DNA of 64,000 nucleotides from an uncultured Lachnobacterium sp. Lineage in GTDB: Bacteria > Bacillota > Clostridia > Lachnospirales > Lachnospiraceae. Below, in pieces: positions 8,620 through 18,521 of the stretch. The stretch lies in the NCBI GenBank assembly GCA_900543445.1, contig UQRC01000012.1:1-64000 (forward strand), read 5' to 3'. The notes beneath the pieces are model-generated. The model was not told the DNA's origin, did not search any database, and saw nothing but the letters and a program-made list of their open reading frames with translations. The position numbers and the translations under genes were made by a program. Position 1 is the stretch's first letter. Each line of letters starts with the position of its first letter.

Positions 8620-9333
8620 TTAGATCTGTTTGTCAGAAAATAAATGTTTCCGTTCTTTGGCGCGGGCAGCAAGTGTTGATTTGCTCCAATCGTGTCGATA
8701 TACGATCCGGTACATGATATAAGCCAGCACCAAAGCGGTACTTACATCAAATACGGAATGCTGCTTGATGAACATGGTCGCAAGAATGATACATGTCATC
8801 AGTACGAAGGAGATCAGCTGCACCGTCTTGTTTTTCTTCAGCTGCTCGTTGCGCGAGACTGCAAGATGGATGCCGATCGAGTTATATACGTGGATACTCG
8901 GGAACAGATTCGTCGGAGTATCCGTCTCGTACAACATTTCACAAAGCTGCGTGAAGATGTTGTGATGCGTGAAATAGTATGGACGCAGATAGTGTCCGTT
9001 CGGATAGACCGTTGAGATCAGCAGAAAAAGCGTCATACCCGTAAAAAGGAAGGTGCACAGTCTGTAGTAATCTGACTTGTTATGTAGTGCCATATAAGCG
9101 ATACCCCATGCGACATAACCGAACCAGAGAAGGTAAGGAATGACAAAATATTCACAAAACGGTATGTAGTCGTCCAAAGGCACATGGACAACATGAAAAT
9201 GCGTCTTGATATTCTTCTCCACATAGGAAAACCATGCCATATATACAACAAAGTAAAGCAGAATCAGAAAATGCTTGTATTTGTGGTATAGGCCGACAAG
9301 CCTGCTTTTGACTGATGTCTTTGGTAATGTCAT
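8620..9333 (-). CDS. PAP2-family membrane phosphatase
   Basis: A 237-residue polytopic membrane protein with about six hydrophobic segments. The PAP2 motifs are NLFPSIHVYNSIGI (conserved Ser and His) near residue 150 and KQHSVFDVSTA, with the second catalytic His, near residue 190. Family members remove phosphate from lipid phosphates or polyprenyl pyrophosphates at the membrane; the exact substrate is not readable from sequence. It is convergent with the chemoreceptor-like gene and stands alone. Confidence 0.85.
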   Translation of the reverse strand: MTLPKTSVKSRLVGLYHKYKHFLILLYFVVYMAWFSYVEKNIKTHFHVVHVPLDDYIPFCEYFVIPYLLWFGYVAWGIAYMALHNKSDYYRLCTFLFTGMTLFLLISTVYPNGHYLRPYYFTHHNIFTQLCEMLYETDTPTNLFPSIHVYNSIGIHLAVSRNEQLKKNKTVQLISFVLMTCIILATMFIKQHSVFDVSTALVLAYIMYRIVYRHDWSKSTLAARAKERKHLFSDKQI

Positions 9334-9436
9334 AAATAACCCCTGTTACTTGAAACTTGAAACATTTCAGATATGGCTAGATTATAGCACTGCTTCTTAG
9401 GAGCGACAATAGAAATCAAACATTGTTAATAAATAT

Positions 9437-9465
9437 TTGTGAAATCTTCATAAATTGGTTATAAT
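9437..9465 (+). promoter_or_regulatory. Promoter of L,D-transpeptidase gene
   Basis: TTGTGA (9437-9442), a 17-bp spacer and a perfect TATAAT (9460-9465). A TTG at 9474 falls only nine bases after the -10 box, so translation from there is unlikely. Confidence 0.65.
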
Positions 9466-9500
9466 AGTACGGATTGAGTAGAACAAGAGAGGAAAATAAA

Positions 9501-11132
9501 GTGAAAAAACGAAAGATTATAGCAGGATCTGTTTTAGGTGTTCTTCTGGTAATCTATGTGGGAGTGAGCATTTATTTTACGAATCGATTCCTTCCGGGAA
9601 CAAAGCTGAATGACCGTAAGGTCGCAGGATATACTGCTGAGAAAATAAAAAGTGAGATCACCGACGAGATCCACTCTTATGTGTTAACCATCAAGGAACG
9701 TGAAAAAAAGGAGGAGACGATCGCCGGATCCGATATCGACCTTGAACCACAGTGGGGCAGCGAGATCGAGGACATGATCGATGCGCAGAGCGGTTTTGCA
9801 TGGCCGGTCAAGCTTTTTGCCCATGACACGTTAGAGAGTGAGACACTGGTTAGCTACGATGCGAACAAACTGGCTGAGACGATCGATGCACTTGACTGCA
9901 TGCAGGAGGAGAATCAGATCGCACCGGAAAATGCAACGGTTGCACCTTATGATAAGGAGAATGGATTTGCTCTGCAGCCTTGTGTGATGGGAACGACGAT
10001 CGACCGTGATCAATTTGTGGCAGCGGCGGATGAAGCAATTGAGCATCTTCAGGATTCCCTTTCGCTGGAAAAGGCAGATGTATATGTGAATCCTACCGTT
10101 TACGATGATGATGAAACCCTGGCGGCAGCCATCGAGACGATGAACGGGTATGCCGGTACGACCATCAACTACCAGATCGGTGAGAGTGCCGAGGTGCTGG
10201 ATGCGACGACATTCGGGGAGTGGATTTCCATCAATAAGAAGGGAAAACCGGTTATCTCGAAGAAGAAGGTCGAAGAATATGTTGCCGGGCTGGCAAAGAA
10301 GTACAACACATGCTACACCGCCAAGAAGTTGAAGACCTCATACGGCAAGACGGTTACGATCGCGCGTAGCTGTTATGGCTGGAAGGTGGATAACGATGCA
10401 GAGACGAAGGAGATCATAGGGGAGATTAAGGCAGGGAAACCGGTCACAAGAGATCTCAATTACTCGATGACCGCGAACAGTCATGAGGGAAATGATTACG
10501 GAGATTCCTATGTGGAGATCAATCTGACCGCGCAGCATCTGTTCTTATATAAAGAAGGCAAGCTTGTGATCGAATCCGATTTCGTATCCGGTAATGTGGC
10601 GCGTGACTTTGATACGCCGACCGGCGCGTACGGAATTACATATACACAGAAGGATGCTACCTTAAGGGGTGAGAATTACGAGACTCCGGTCAGCTACTGG
10701 ATGCCGTTTGCGGGCAATGTCGGTATGCATGATGCCTATTGGAGAAGCAGCTTCGGAGGAAGCATCTACAAGACGGCCGGTTCGCACGGATGCATCAATC
10801 TTCCACCAAGTGCAGCGAAGGTGATCTTCGAGAATGTGAGCAAGAACTATCCGGTGCTCGTGTACGAGCTTCCGGGTACGGAGAGTACTGCAGCCACGGA
10901 TCAGGCATCTGCAGCGGAGGTGGATAAGCTGATCGCTGCAATCGGCAAAGTGACAAAGGATTCGAAAGACAAGATCGATAAGGCACAGAGTGCATATGAC
11001 AAGTTGAACGCGAATGCCAGGACGTATGTGAAGACTTATGCGACACTGGAAAAGGCACAGAAGGATTATAAGGAACTGAGCAAGGCAAAGGACAAAGAAG
11101 GAAAGAAAGACGACAAGAAGAAAACAGAGTAA
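9501..11132 (+). CDS. Membrane-anchored L,D-transpeptidase (YkuD)
   Basis: A 543-residue cell-wall enzyme. One N-terminal membrane anchor (about residues 5-25) is followed by a peptidoglycan-binding-type region and a YkuD catalytic domain (about 340-470). The active site is AGSHGCINLPP with Cys431 as nucleophile and the conserved upstream His in MHDAYW. YkuD enzymes form 3-3 peptidoglycan crosslinks or attach proteins to peptidoglycan. The C-terminal 80 residues form a Lys/Asp-rich helical module of the kind seen in surface proteins. The GTG at 9501 is chosen because GAGAGG stands eight bases before it, while an in-frame TTG at 9474 lies too near the promoter. Confidence 0.88.
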   Translation: MKKRKIIAGSVLGVLLVIYVGVSIYFTNRFLPGTKLNDRKVAGYTAEKIKSEITDEIHSYVLTIKEREKKEETIAGSDIDLEPQWGSEIEDMIDAQSGFAWPVKLFAHDTLESETLVSYDANKLAETIDALDCMQEENQIAPENATVAPYDKENGFALQPCVMGTTIDRDQFVAAADEAIEHLQDSLSLEKADVYVNPTVYDDDETLAAAIETMNGYAGTTINYQIGESAEVLDATTFGEWISINKKGKPVISKKKVEEYVAGLAKKYNTCYTAKKLKTSYGKTVTIARSCYGWKVDNDAETKEIIGEIKAGKPVTRDLNYSMTANSHEGNDYGDSYVEINLTAQHLFLYKEGKLVIESDFVSGNVARDFDTPTGAYGITYTQKDATLRGENYETPVSYWMPFAGNVGMHDAYWRSSFGGSIYKTAGSHGCINLPPSAAKVIFENVSKNYPVLVYELPGTESTAATDQASAAEVDKLIAAIGKVTKDSKDKIDKAQSAYDKLNANARTYVKTYATLEKAQKDYKELSKAKDKEGKKDDKKKTE

Positions 11133-11181
11133 AACATGCACTTTTGTTGTATGTGTTCTCGGGAATGTTGCAATTTGAAGA

Positions 11182-11254
11182 AAGCGTATTGCATTTGTTT
11201 GTTGACCGGATATAATGAATTTATCAGAGAAACAAACGTGAATGTAATACGCTT
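11182..11254. promoter_or_regulatory. galK promoter with flanking inverted repeat
   Basis: TTGCAT (11189-11194), a 16-bp spacer and TATAAT (11211-11216) form the promoter. A 14-bp inverted repeat frames it: AAGCGTATTGCATT (11182-11195, covering the -35) and AATGTAATACGCTT (11241-11254), matching at 13 of 14 positions. I infer paired operator half-sites for a regulator of galactose genes. Confidence 0.55.
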
Positions 11255-11293
11255 ACTTTTTATTAAAAACGTTGCAGAAAAGGAGAAGGACAA

Positions 11294-12463
11294 ATGGTCG
11301 AAAAGTTACAGAACAAATTTGCAGAAGTATTTGGAACAGAGGGCGATGCTCATGTATATTTTGCGCCGGGACGTGTGAACATGATCGGTGAGCATACCGA
11401 TTACAACGGCGGACATGTATTCCCATGTGCACTCACCATCGGAACCTACGGAGTTGTCCGCAAGAGAGAGGACAATAAGCTTCGTTTCTATTCTATGAAC
11501 TTTGAGCAGCTTGGCGTATTAGAGTCTTCACTGGAAGACCTTGTACCGAGCAAGGAAGCAGACTGGACCAATTATCCGAAGGGAGTCATCTGGGCATTCA
11601 AGGAGAGAGGCATGGAAGTAACGGAAGGGTTTGATCTGTTACTGTTTGGAAATATCCCGAACGGATCAGGACTTTCTTCCTCCGCTTCCGTAGAGGTATT
11701 GACCGGATACATCTTAAAGGATCTCTATGGATTTGACGTAACGAATCAGGATCTGGCTTTGATCGGACAGTATTCCGAGAACCACTTTAACGGTGTCAAC
11801 TGCGGAATCATGGATCAGTTCGCAATCGCTATGGGTAAGGAAGATCATGCAATCTTCCTTGATACCAACACTCTGGATTACACTTATGTACCGCTCAAGC
11901 TGGAAGGTGCCAAGATTGTAATCGCATGCAGCAACAAGAAGCGTGGACTTGGCGATTCCAAGTACAATGAGAGAAGAAGCGAGTGCGAGACTGCTTTGGC
12001 TGAGCTTCAGAAGGTAGTTGATATCAAGTCACTCGGTGAGCTTACTGAGGAGCAGTTCGAGCAGAACAAGGATGCCATCAAGGATGAGGTCCGTGTCCGC
12101 AGAGCACACCACGCAGTCTGCGAGAACCAGAGAACCATCCAAGCGGTAGATGCACTTCAGAAGCAGGATTTAAAGCGTTTCGGAGAGCTGATGAATGCGT
12201 CTCATGTATCACTTCGCGATGATTACGAGGTAACCGGTATCGAGCTTGATACATTGGTTGAGGAAGCATGGAAGGTGGAAGGCGTGATCGGCTCACGTAT
12301 GACTGGCGCAGGATTCGGCGGATGTACGGTCAGCATCGTAGAGGATGCAGCAGTGGATCGTTTCATTGAGAGTGTAGGAGCTGCTTACAAGGATAAGATC
12401 GGTTATGCAGCAGACTTCTATGTTGTACAGGTCGGATCTGGTCCATGCAGACTGGATGCATAA
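11294..12463 (+). CDS. galK: Galactokinase
   Basis: Phosphorylates galactose to galactose 1-phosphate with ATP, the first committed Leloir step. The 389-residue GHMP kinase shows the galactokinase signature GEHTDYNGG (residues 32-40), the ATP-binding PNGSGLSSSAS (122-132) and the C-terminal GAGFGGC loop. AGGAGAAGG precedes the ATG. galT follows 61 bases downstream, forming a galKT operon driven by the promoter at 11189-11216. No galE or transporter is in the window. Confidence 0.96.
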   Translation: MVEKLQNKFAEVFGTEGDAHVYFAPGRVNMIGEHTDYNGGHVFPCALTIGTYGVVRKREDNKLRFYSMNFEQLGVLESSLEDLVPSKEADWTNYPKGVIWAFKERGMEVTEGFDLLLFGNIPNGSGLSSSASVEVLTGYILKDLYGFDVTNQDLALIGQYSENHFNGVNCGIMDQFAIAMGKEDHAIFLDTNTLDYTYVPLKLEGAKIVIACSNKKRGLGDSKYNERRSECETALAELQKVVDIKSLGELTEEQFEQNKDAIKDEVRVRRAHHAVCENQRTIQAVDALQKQDLKRFGELMNASHVSLRDDYEVTGIELDTLVEEAWKVEGVIGSRMTGAGFGGCTVSIVEDAAVDRFIESVGAAYKDKIGYAADFYVVQVGSGPCRLDA

Positions 12464-12524
12464 GAATTTAAGAGGGAAGATAAAGAATTCATAAGAGGGT
12501 AACAGGAGTAGAGAGGATAAACAG

Positions 12525-14057
12525 ATGGTACAGGATCGAATTTTACAATTAGCAGATTACGGAGTAGCAACAGGACTTGTTCCACAGAGTGATTACGTGT
12601 ATACCGTGAACCGGTTGCTTGAGACACTTGGACTGGATGAGATCAGTGATGAGGTCTGGAAGGAGCATAAGCAGATTGCAACGCAGGAGGAAGCGGAGGC
12701 AGCTTTAGAGGATATCCTTGCAGAGCTTTTAGATGATGCCTATGAGAGAGGCATGTTCGAGAACAACAGTGTCGTATATCGTGATCTGTTCGACACGAAG
12801 CTGATGGGATGTCTCGTTTCACGTCCGAGCGAGGTACAGGGCAGATTCAAGGATCTGTATGAGAATACATCCGCACAGGCCGCAACGGATTATTTCTACA
12901 AATTAAGCTGTGACAGCAATTATATCCGTCGCGCACGTATCAAGAAGGATCGTAAGTGGACAACCGATACAGAGTTCGGAACACTTGATATCACGATCAA
13001 TCTTTCCAAGCCGGAGAAGGATCCAAAGGCGATCGCAGCAGCCAAGAATGCCAAGGCAAGCAGCTATCCAAAATGCCAGCTTTGCCGCGAAAATGAGGGA
13101 TATGCAGGACGTGTGAACCATCCGGCAAGACAGAATCACCGTATTATTCCGGTAACGATCAACAACAGTGACTGGTTCTTCCAGTATTCTCCGTATGTAT
13201 ATTACAATGAGCACTGCATCGTATTTAACGGACAGCACACACCAATGAAGATCGAGCGTGCAACCTTTGGAAAGCTTCTGGACTTTGTCACACAGTTCCC
13301 GCATTACTTTGTAGGATCCAATGCGGATCTGCCGATCGTTGGCGGTTCCATCCTAAGTCACGATCATTTCCAGGGCGGACATTATACCTTCGCAATGGAG
13401 AAAGCCCCAATCGAGAAGGAGATCACTTTTGACGGATTTGAGGATGTGAAGGCAGGAATCGTAAAGTGGCCGATGTCTGTAATCCGTATTACCGGAAGCG
13501 ATAAGGATCGCCTGATCGAGCTGGCAGATAAAATTCTTCTTGCATGGAGAGGTTATACCGACGAGGAAGCGGTCATCTTCGCTGAGACAGACGGAGAGCC
13601 ACACAATACGATCACACCGATCGCGCGCAGAAGAGGCACGGACTATGAGCTGGATTTAGTACTGCGCAACAACCTTACGACAGAGGAGCATCCGCTTGGT
13701 GTCTATCATCCACATGCCGAACTTCATCATATCAAGAAGGAGAACATCGGTCTGATCGAGGTTATGGGACTTGCAGTCCTTCCTGCAAGACTGAAGGACG
13801 AGATGAAGGAGCTTGCACAGGCATTGGTTGAGAAATCGGATCTTCGTGCAACACCGACACTTGCTTCCCATGCTGACTGGGCAGAGATGATCATAAAAAA
13901 ATATGACCAACTTACTCAGGAGAATGTAATGGATATTCTCCATGAGGAAATTGGTCTTGTGTTTGAACAGGTATTAAAAGATGCTGGTGTGTACAAATGC
14001 ACCGAGGAAGGACGCGCTGCCTTCCAGAGATTTATAAGCAGAGTTAACGAGTCATAG
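12525..14057 (+). CDS. galT: UTP-hexose/galactose-1-phosphate uridylyltransferase, class II
   Basis: Exchanges UMP between UDP-glucose and galactose 1-phosphate, the second Leloir step. At 510 residues it is the longer Firmicutes-type GalT rather than the roughly 350-residue E. coli type. The catalytic region contains SHDHFQGG with the H-D-H-F-Q core at 279-283, where a His accepts UMP. A GAGAGGAT site precedes the ATG. Its last 14 bases overlap the convergent MATE gene, with no terminator between them. Confidence 0.93.
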   Translation: MVQDRILQLADYGVATGLVPQSDYVYTVNRLLETLGLDEISDEVWKEHKQIATQEEAEAALEDILAELLDDAYERGMFENNSVVYRDLFDTKLMGCLVSRPSEVQGRFKDLYENTSAQAATDYFYKLSCDSNYIRRARIKKDRKWTTDTEFGTLDITINLSKPEKDPKAIAAAKNAKASSYPKCQLCRENEGYAGRVNHPARQNHRIIPVTINNSDWFFQYSPYVYYNEHCIVFNGQHTPMKIERATFGKLLDFVTQFPHYFVGSNADLPIVGGSILSHDHFQGGHYTFAMEKAPIEKEITFDGFEDVKAGIVKWPMSVIRITGSDKDRLIELADKILLAWRGYTDEEAVIFAETDGEPHNTITPIARRRGTDYELDLVLRNNLTTEEHPLGVYHPHAELHHIKKENIGLIEVMGLAVLPARLKDEMKELAQALVEKSDLRATPTLASHADWAEMIIKKYDQLTQENVMDILHEEIGLVFEQVLKDAGVYKCTEEGRAAFQRFISRVNES

Positions 14058-15396
14058 CACGCTGCAGCTTCTTCCGACAATGGAAGAAAGCCGGGATTAG
14101 GAAGCAGTCTGCGAAGATCCATGCCAATGGGCTGGCGAAGCAGGCTGCGATAAATCCGAAGATCGGAACAAAGACAAGTCCGACAAGTGCTCTTGCAACC
14201 ATTTCAAATACTCCGGCGAATACTGCGAATCCGGAGAATCCCATTCCCTGAATAAGAAAACGAACAATATTGACAAGCGCCAGCATAAGATAGAAGGCTG
14301 CGTTGGTAACAAGAAACTGTTTCGCCTGTGCGATAACGGTTACTTCGGATGCATTCACAAACAGAAGAATCAGATCGCGTCCGAAGAAGATCAATACCAC
14401 AAGGATCAGTGCAGAGTAGATTGCACCGAGTGTGACTGCGGAGCGAAGTCCTCTTCCGAGACGGTCGAGTCTTCCGGCTCCCACATTCTGACCACCGAAG
14501 GTTGCCATCGTAGATCCGAGCGCATCGAACGGACACACGACGAACATGGAGATCCTGCTTCCGGCTGTCATGGATGCCACAGCGGTAGAACCAAGCGTGT
14601 TGACCGATGACTGTAAGATGACGCTTCCAATTGCGGTAATGGAATACTGCAGTCCCATCGGAAGTCCCATGATCAGCAGGTATCTGGTATAATCCCAGTC
14701 GAGCTTCCAGTCATCCCGCTTCAGGCGTAAGATGTCGAATTTCTTTATAATCAGAATCAGACATAAGATTCCGGATACCGCCTGTGAGAGTACCGTCGCG
14801 AATGCGGCACCGAAGACGCCCCACTTGAAAGTTACGATAAAAAGCAGATCGAGTCCGATGTTCAGTCCTGCGGAAATCACCAGGAAGATAACCGGTGTTA
14901 CGGAATCTCCGAGGGAACGCAGATAGGCGGATAAGATGTTGTAAAGCATGATTGCCGGAATACCTGCGAAGATCACAACGATGTAGTTATAGGATAGATC
15001 GATGATATCGGAAGGGGTCTGCATCAGCTGTAAAATCGGACGGCAGGCGATAACGGTGATAAGTGTGATCGCTCCGCCAAAGAGTACTGCAAGTACCGCT
15101 GAGTTTCCGACATATTTGCGCAGTCCGTCATAATCCTTTGCGCCGAACCGCTGCGCGACAGGGAGCGCAAATCCGTTGCAGATTCCCTGACAGAAGCCGA
15201 TGATCAGAAAGTTGATACTTCCGGTCGCACCGACCGCTGCAAGTGCCGATACGCCAAGGAAGCGTCCGACGATGATCGTGTCGACAAGGCTGTACACCTG
15301 CTGAAAAAGCATACCCATCAGGAGCGGCACTGCAAAGCCTAAGATCAGCTTCATGGTGGAGCCGCTTGTCATATCTTTTGTTGTATTGTTTGCCAT
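14044..15396 (-). CDS. MATE family efflux transporter
   Basis: A 450-residue polytopic membrane protein with about twelve hydrophobic segments. The opening GSTMKLILGFAVPLLMGML and the segment LVDTIIVGRFLGVSALAAVG are characteristic of the MATE/DinF group, which exports drugs or metabolites in exchange for Na+ or H+. The substrate is unknown. AGAGGT precedes the ATG. It is transcribed against galT, and the two 3' ends overlap by 14 bases. Confidence 0.92.
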   Translation of the reverse strand: MANNTTKDMTSGSTMKLILGFAVPLLMGMLFQQVYSLVDTIIVGRFLGVSALAAVGATGSINFLIIGFCQGICNGFALPVAQRFGAKDYDGLRKYVGNSAVLAVLFGGAITLITVIACRPILQLMQTPSDIIDLSYNYIVVIFAGIPAIMLYNILSAYLRSLGDSVTPVIFLVISAGLNIGLDLLFIVTFKWGVFGAAFATVLSQAVSGILCLILIIKKFDILRLKRDDWKLDWDYTRYLLIMGLPMGLQYSITAIGSVILQSSVNTLGSTAVASMTAGSRISMFVVCPFDALGSTMATFGGQNVGAGRLDRLGRGLRSAVTLGAIYSALILVVLIFFGRDLILLFVNASEVTVIAQAKQFLVTNAAFYLMLALVNIVRFLIQGMGFSGFAVFAGVFEMVARALVGLVFVPIFGFIAACFASPLAWIFADCFLIPAFFHCRKKLQRAMTR

Positions 15397-15656
15397 ATGA
15401 TTACCTCTTTATATATGTTTTATAATGATTCAACATCACGTTGCATAAACGCGTTTTTTCTAAGCGATTCTTTTGCGCAATGTGAGTCTATCTTATCACG
15501 ATTACAGAAATGTTCAAGAGGGTAAATATGATGAAAATAGCGCTTTTTGCAGGGAGGAATTCTTTACAATTTTGCCATAATGCGGTACAGTATTTGATAT
15601 ATGTAAAATTTAAAATCAAAACAATTAACGTATTTTAAGAAAGGACCCCTATATCG

Positions 15657-16721
15657 ATGAAGAATTGGGAAGAAAATATACGTAAGGTTGTCCCATATGT
15701 ACCGGGCGAGCAGCCGAAGAAGCAGAATATTATTAAGCTGAACACGAACGAGAATCCGTACCCACCGACTCCGGGAGTCGCAGAAGCAGTAAAAAGTGTG
15801 GATATTGATAGACTCCGTATGTATCCGGATCCACTTGTGACGGATCTGGTAGAGGCGATCGCTTCGAATTATCAGGTAAAGAATGAGCAGGTGTTTGTCG
15901 GTGTCGGATCGGATGATGTGCTGGCGATGATCTTTATGACCTTCTTTAATTCCAAGAAGCCGATTCTGTTCCCGGATATCACTTATTCGTTCTATGACGT
16001 GTGGGCAGATATGCTCCGCATTCCGTATGAGCAGATTACGCTGGATGAGGATTTTAAGATCTGCCCGAAGGATTACAGCAGAGAGAACGGCGGTGTGATC
16101 TTCCCGAATCCGAATGCACCGACCGGCGAGCTGATGGATCTTGCACAGATCGAGGAGATCATTCAGGCGAATCCGGATGTCATTGTTGTCGTGGATGAGG
16201 CATATATTGATTTTGGAGGAGTGAGTGCGCTGCCACTTATTGACAAGTACGACAATGTGATCGTTGTGCAGACCTTCTCTAAGTCCCGCTCGATGGCCGG
16301 ATCACGTATCGGCTTTGCAATCAGCAATCCGACGCTGATCAAGTATTTAAATGATGTAAAATACTCCTTTAATTCTTACACGATGGACACGATCACGATC
16401 GCCGCCGGTACTGCGGCAATGCGAGACATGGCATATTTTGAGATGACAAGGGACAAAATTATTCAGACAAGAGAATGGACGAAGCAGGAATTAAAGCGCC
16501 TCGGATTCGTGTTTGGCGATTCGAAGAGCAACTTTATTTTTGCCATGCATCCGGATGTATCCGGTGTCGCTTTGTTTGAGGCACTTCGTGAGCATGATAT
16601 CTTTGTGCGCCACTTCAGCAATCCAGCGCGCATCAACGAATATCTGCGTATCACGATCGGAACGGATGAACAGATGAAGACGTTTATCGCCTTTCTCAAG
16701 GATTATTTAAATAAGAATTAG
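15657..16721 (+). CDS. hisC: Histidinol-phosphate aminotransferase
   Basis: A 354-residue fold-type I PLP aminotransferase converting imidazole-acetol phosphate to histidinol phosphate. The opening reads IIKLNTNENPYPPTPGV as in HisC; the PLP lysine is Lys209 in TFSKSRSMAGSR, with the phosphate-binding Arg at 217. No other his genes are nearby, so a related aminotransferase or CobD-like role is possible, though HisC is the better match. A possible promoter is TTTACA (15563-15568), 17-bp spacer, TACAGT (15586-15591); otherwise 15397-15656 shows nothing further. Confidence 0.85.
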   Translation: MKNWEENIRKVVPYVPGEQPKKQNIIKLNTNENPYPPTPGVAEAVKSVDIDRLRMYPDPLVTDLVEAIASNYQVKNEQVFVGVGSDDVLAMIFMTFFNSKKPILFPDITYSFYDVWADMLRIPYEQITLDEDFKICPKDYSRENGGVIFPNPNAPTGELMDLAQIEEIIQANPDVIVVVDEAYIDFGGVSALPLIDKYDNVIVVQTFSKSRSMAGSRIGFAISNPTLIKYLNDVKYSFNSYTMDTITIAAGTAAMRDMAYFEMTRDKIIQTREWTKQELKRLGFVFGDSKSNFIFAMHPDVSGVALFEALREHDIFVRHFSNPARINEYLRITIGTDEQMKTFIAFLKDYLNKN

Positions 16722-16743
16722 GTTAAAGTGAGGATTTATTTTT

Positions 16744-17205
16744 ATGATTGACTATCTGGTCGTATTTTTTGTATCTATGGTTCCGCTGATCGAGCTGCGT
16801 GGTGCAATCCCGATCTCGCAGATTAGGCATCTTCCGATCATCCAGTCATATATTATCGCGATCATCGGTAATATGCTGCCGGTTCCGATCATCTATCTGT
16901 TCGCACGCAAGGTACTTGAGTGGGGGGCGGATAAGCCTTTGATCGGCGGCTTCTTCAGCTGGTGCCTCGAGAAAGGGGAGAAAGGCGGTAAGAAGCTGCA
17001 GCAGAAAGCGGGCAGAGGTCTGTTCTTAGCCCTCCTTCTTTTCGTCGGAATTCCGCTTCCGGGAACCGGCGCGTGGACGGGAACACTGGCAGCGAGCATT
17101 TTGGATATGGATTTTAAATCGACGGTGGTGGCTGTCATGCTTGGTGTCCTGCTTGCGGGTGTGATCATGATGGTACTCAGTTTTGCCGGAGTTAGTATTT
17201 TTTGA
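16744..17205 (+). CDS. Small multidrug export-family membrane protein
   Basis: A 153-residue protein with about four membrane segments, matching COG2426, annotated as small multidrug export proteins. Characteristic stretches are PLIELRGAIPIS at the N terminus and VGIPLPGTGAWTGTLAA in the middle, related in style to DedA-type half-repeats. True transport activity is not proven for this family. It starts 22 bases after hisC and ends 14 bases before the acyltransferase-like gene, so it may be part of the same transcript. Confidence 0.8.
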   Translation: MIDYLVVFFVSMVPLIELRGAIPISQIRHLPIIQSYIIAIIGNMLPVPIIYLFARKVLEWGADKPLIGGFFSWCLEKGEKGGKKLQQKAGRGLFLALLLFVGIPLPGTGAWTGTLAASILDMDFKSTVVAVMLGVLLAGVIMMVLSFAGVSIF

Positions 17206-17219
17206 TGAGAGAATAAACT

Positions 17220-18521
17220 ATGAGTAAGAAACAACATAAAGTAAAGCCAATCCCGCGACAGATCCGGTGGGATAAGCTTGACAATACCGCACACCTCTTC
17301 CCGTCGATCGCGGGGGAGAGTATGACGAATGTGTACCGTATCAGTGTGGAACTGAACGAAGAAGTGCAGCGGGAGGCGCTGCAGCAGGCTTTGGACATTG
17401 TCCTTCCGAAGTTCGACGGATTTAACGTAAGACTTAGAACCGGTGTGTTCTGGTATTATTTTGAAGAGAATGGAAAGAAAGCGCCAAAGGTGACGGAGGA
17501 GGCGATGTTTCCGTGTCGCTATATCCGTCAGAACCGCAACCGGAATTATCTGTTCCGCGTGACCTATTACGGCTGCCGGATCAATCTGGAAGTGTTTCAC
17601 GTACTGACGGACGGCATGGGCGGCATCAATTTCTTAAGAGAACTGACCTATCAGTATCTGCGCCTGGTGCATAAGGATCTGGCTGAGAAGGCGGGGGACA
17701 AGCTGAGCGTAGATACCTCGCTTTGCAGAGAGGACAGCTTTGTCCGCAATTATAAGAAGAGTAAGCCAAGCGGCTTCAATAAGGAGAAGGCGTATCTGAT
17801 CAAGGGGGAGCATCTTCCGGCAGGCGAGTTTGGTGTCATGCACGGAAGTATGCCGGTTCGTCAGCTTAAGGAGGTTGCACATCAGTATGGTGCTTCTTTG
17901 AATGAGTACTTAGTTTCCGTGTTTGTGTGGAGCGTCTATACGGAATTATTGCATGGAATGCCGGGCGGACGCCCGATCCGTGTGGCAGTTCCGGTAAATT
18001 TACGCCCGTATTTCGATTCGAACACGACGAAGAATTTCTTTGTCATGGTGTCAGCGGAGTTCCGTCCGACAAAGGATCAGTATACATTTGAAGAAGTCGT
18101 GCAGATTATAAAAGAAAGCCTGCATTCGCAGATCAACAAGGAGCATCTGGAGGATTTGTTCTCTTACAGTGTGTCCAACCAGATGAACAAGCTGATGCGT
18201 CCGGTACCGCTTTTCCTCAAGAAGATTGCGATGCGGCTTGTCTATACGAAGTCGGCGGTAGCCAATACAACGACGATTACGAATATCGGTAATATCAAGA
18301 TGGACGAGCTCTATGCACCTTATGTCAAAGGCTTTAAGTCGTTTATCGCGATGTCAAAGGGACAGGCGATTAAGGGAACAATCTGTTCCTATCAGGATAC
18401 GCTGGTATTTACGTTCAGCTCCGTATTCGCAGAGGCACTGGTCCAGAAGGCATTCTTCCGCAAGCTTGCTGCGGATGGAATTGAGGTAGAGATTCAGACG
18501 AACGGGGTGTATTATGAGTAG
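17220..18521 (+). CDS. Condensation-fold acyltransferase-like protein
   Basis: A 433-residue protein resembling the chloramphenicol-acetyltransferase/condensation superfamily (PapA-like and alcohol acetyltransferase-like). The catalytic motif is FHVLTDGMGG, with His127 and Asp131 fitting the HxxxDG core, and a second conserved stretch is RPIRVAVPVNLRPYF. Such enzymes join an acyl donor to an alcohol or amine. It overlaps the next gene by eight bases and is the first of a tightly coupled trio with DUF6320 and an alpha/beta hydrolase. I recall the same order in other Firmicutes, but know no assigned pathway. Confidence 0.75.
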   Translation: MSKKQHKVKPIPRQIRWDKLDNTAHLFPSIAGESMTNVYRISVELNEEVQREALQQALDIVLPKFDGFNVRLRTGVFWYYFEENGKKAPKVTEEAMFPCRYIRQNRNRNYLFRVTYYGCRINLEVFHVLTDGMGGINFLRELTYQYLRLVHKDLAEKAGDKLSVDTSLCREDSFVRNYKKSKPSGFNKEKAYLIKGEHLPAGEFGVMHGSMPVRQLKEVAHQYGASLNEYLVSVFVWSVYTELLHGMPGGRPIRVAVPVNLRPYFDSNTTKNFFVMVSAEFRPTKDQYTFEEVVQIIKESLHSQINKEHLEDLFSYSVSNQMNKLMRPVPLFLKKIAMRLVYTKSAVANTTTITNIGNIKMDELYAPYVKGFKSFIAMSKGQAIKGTICSYQDTLVFTFSSVFAEALVQKAFFRKLAADGIEVEIQTNGVYYE

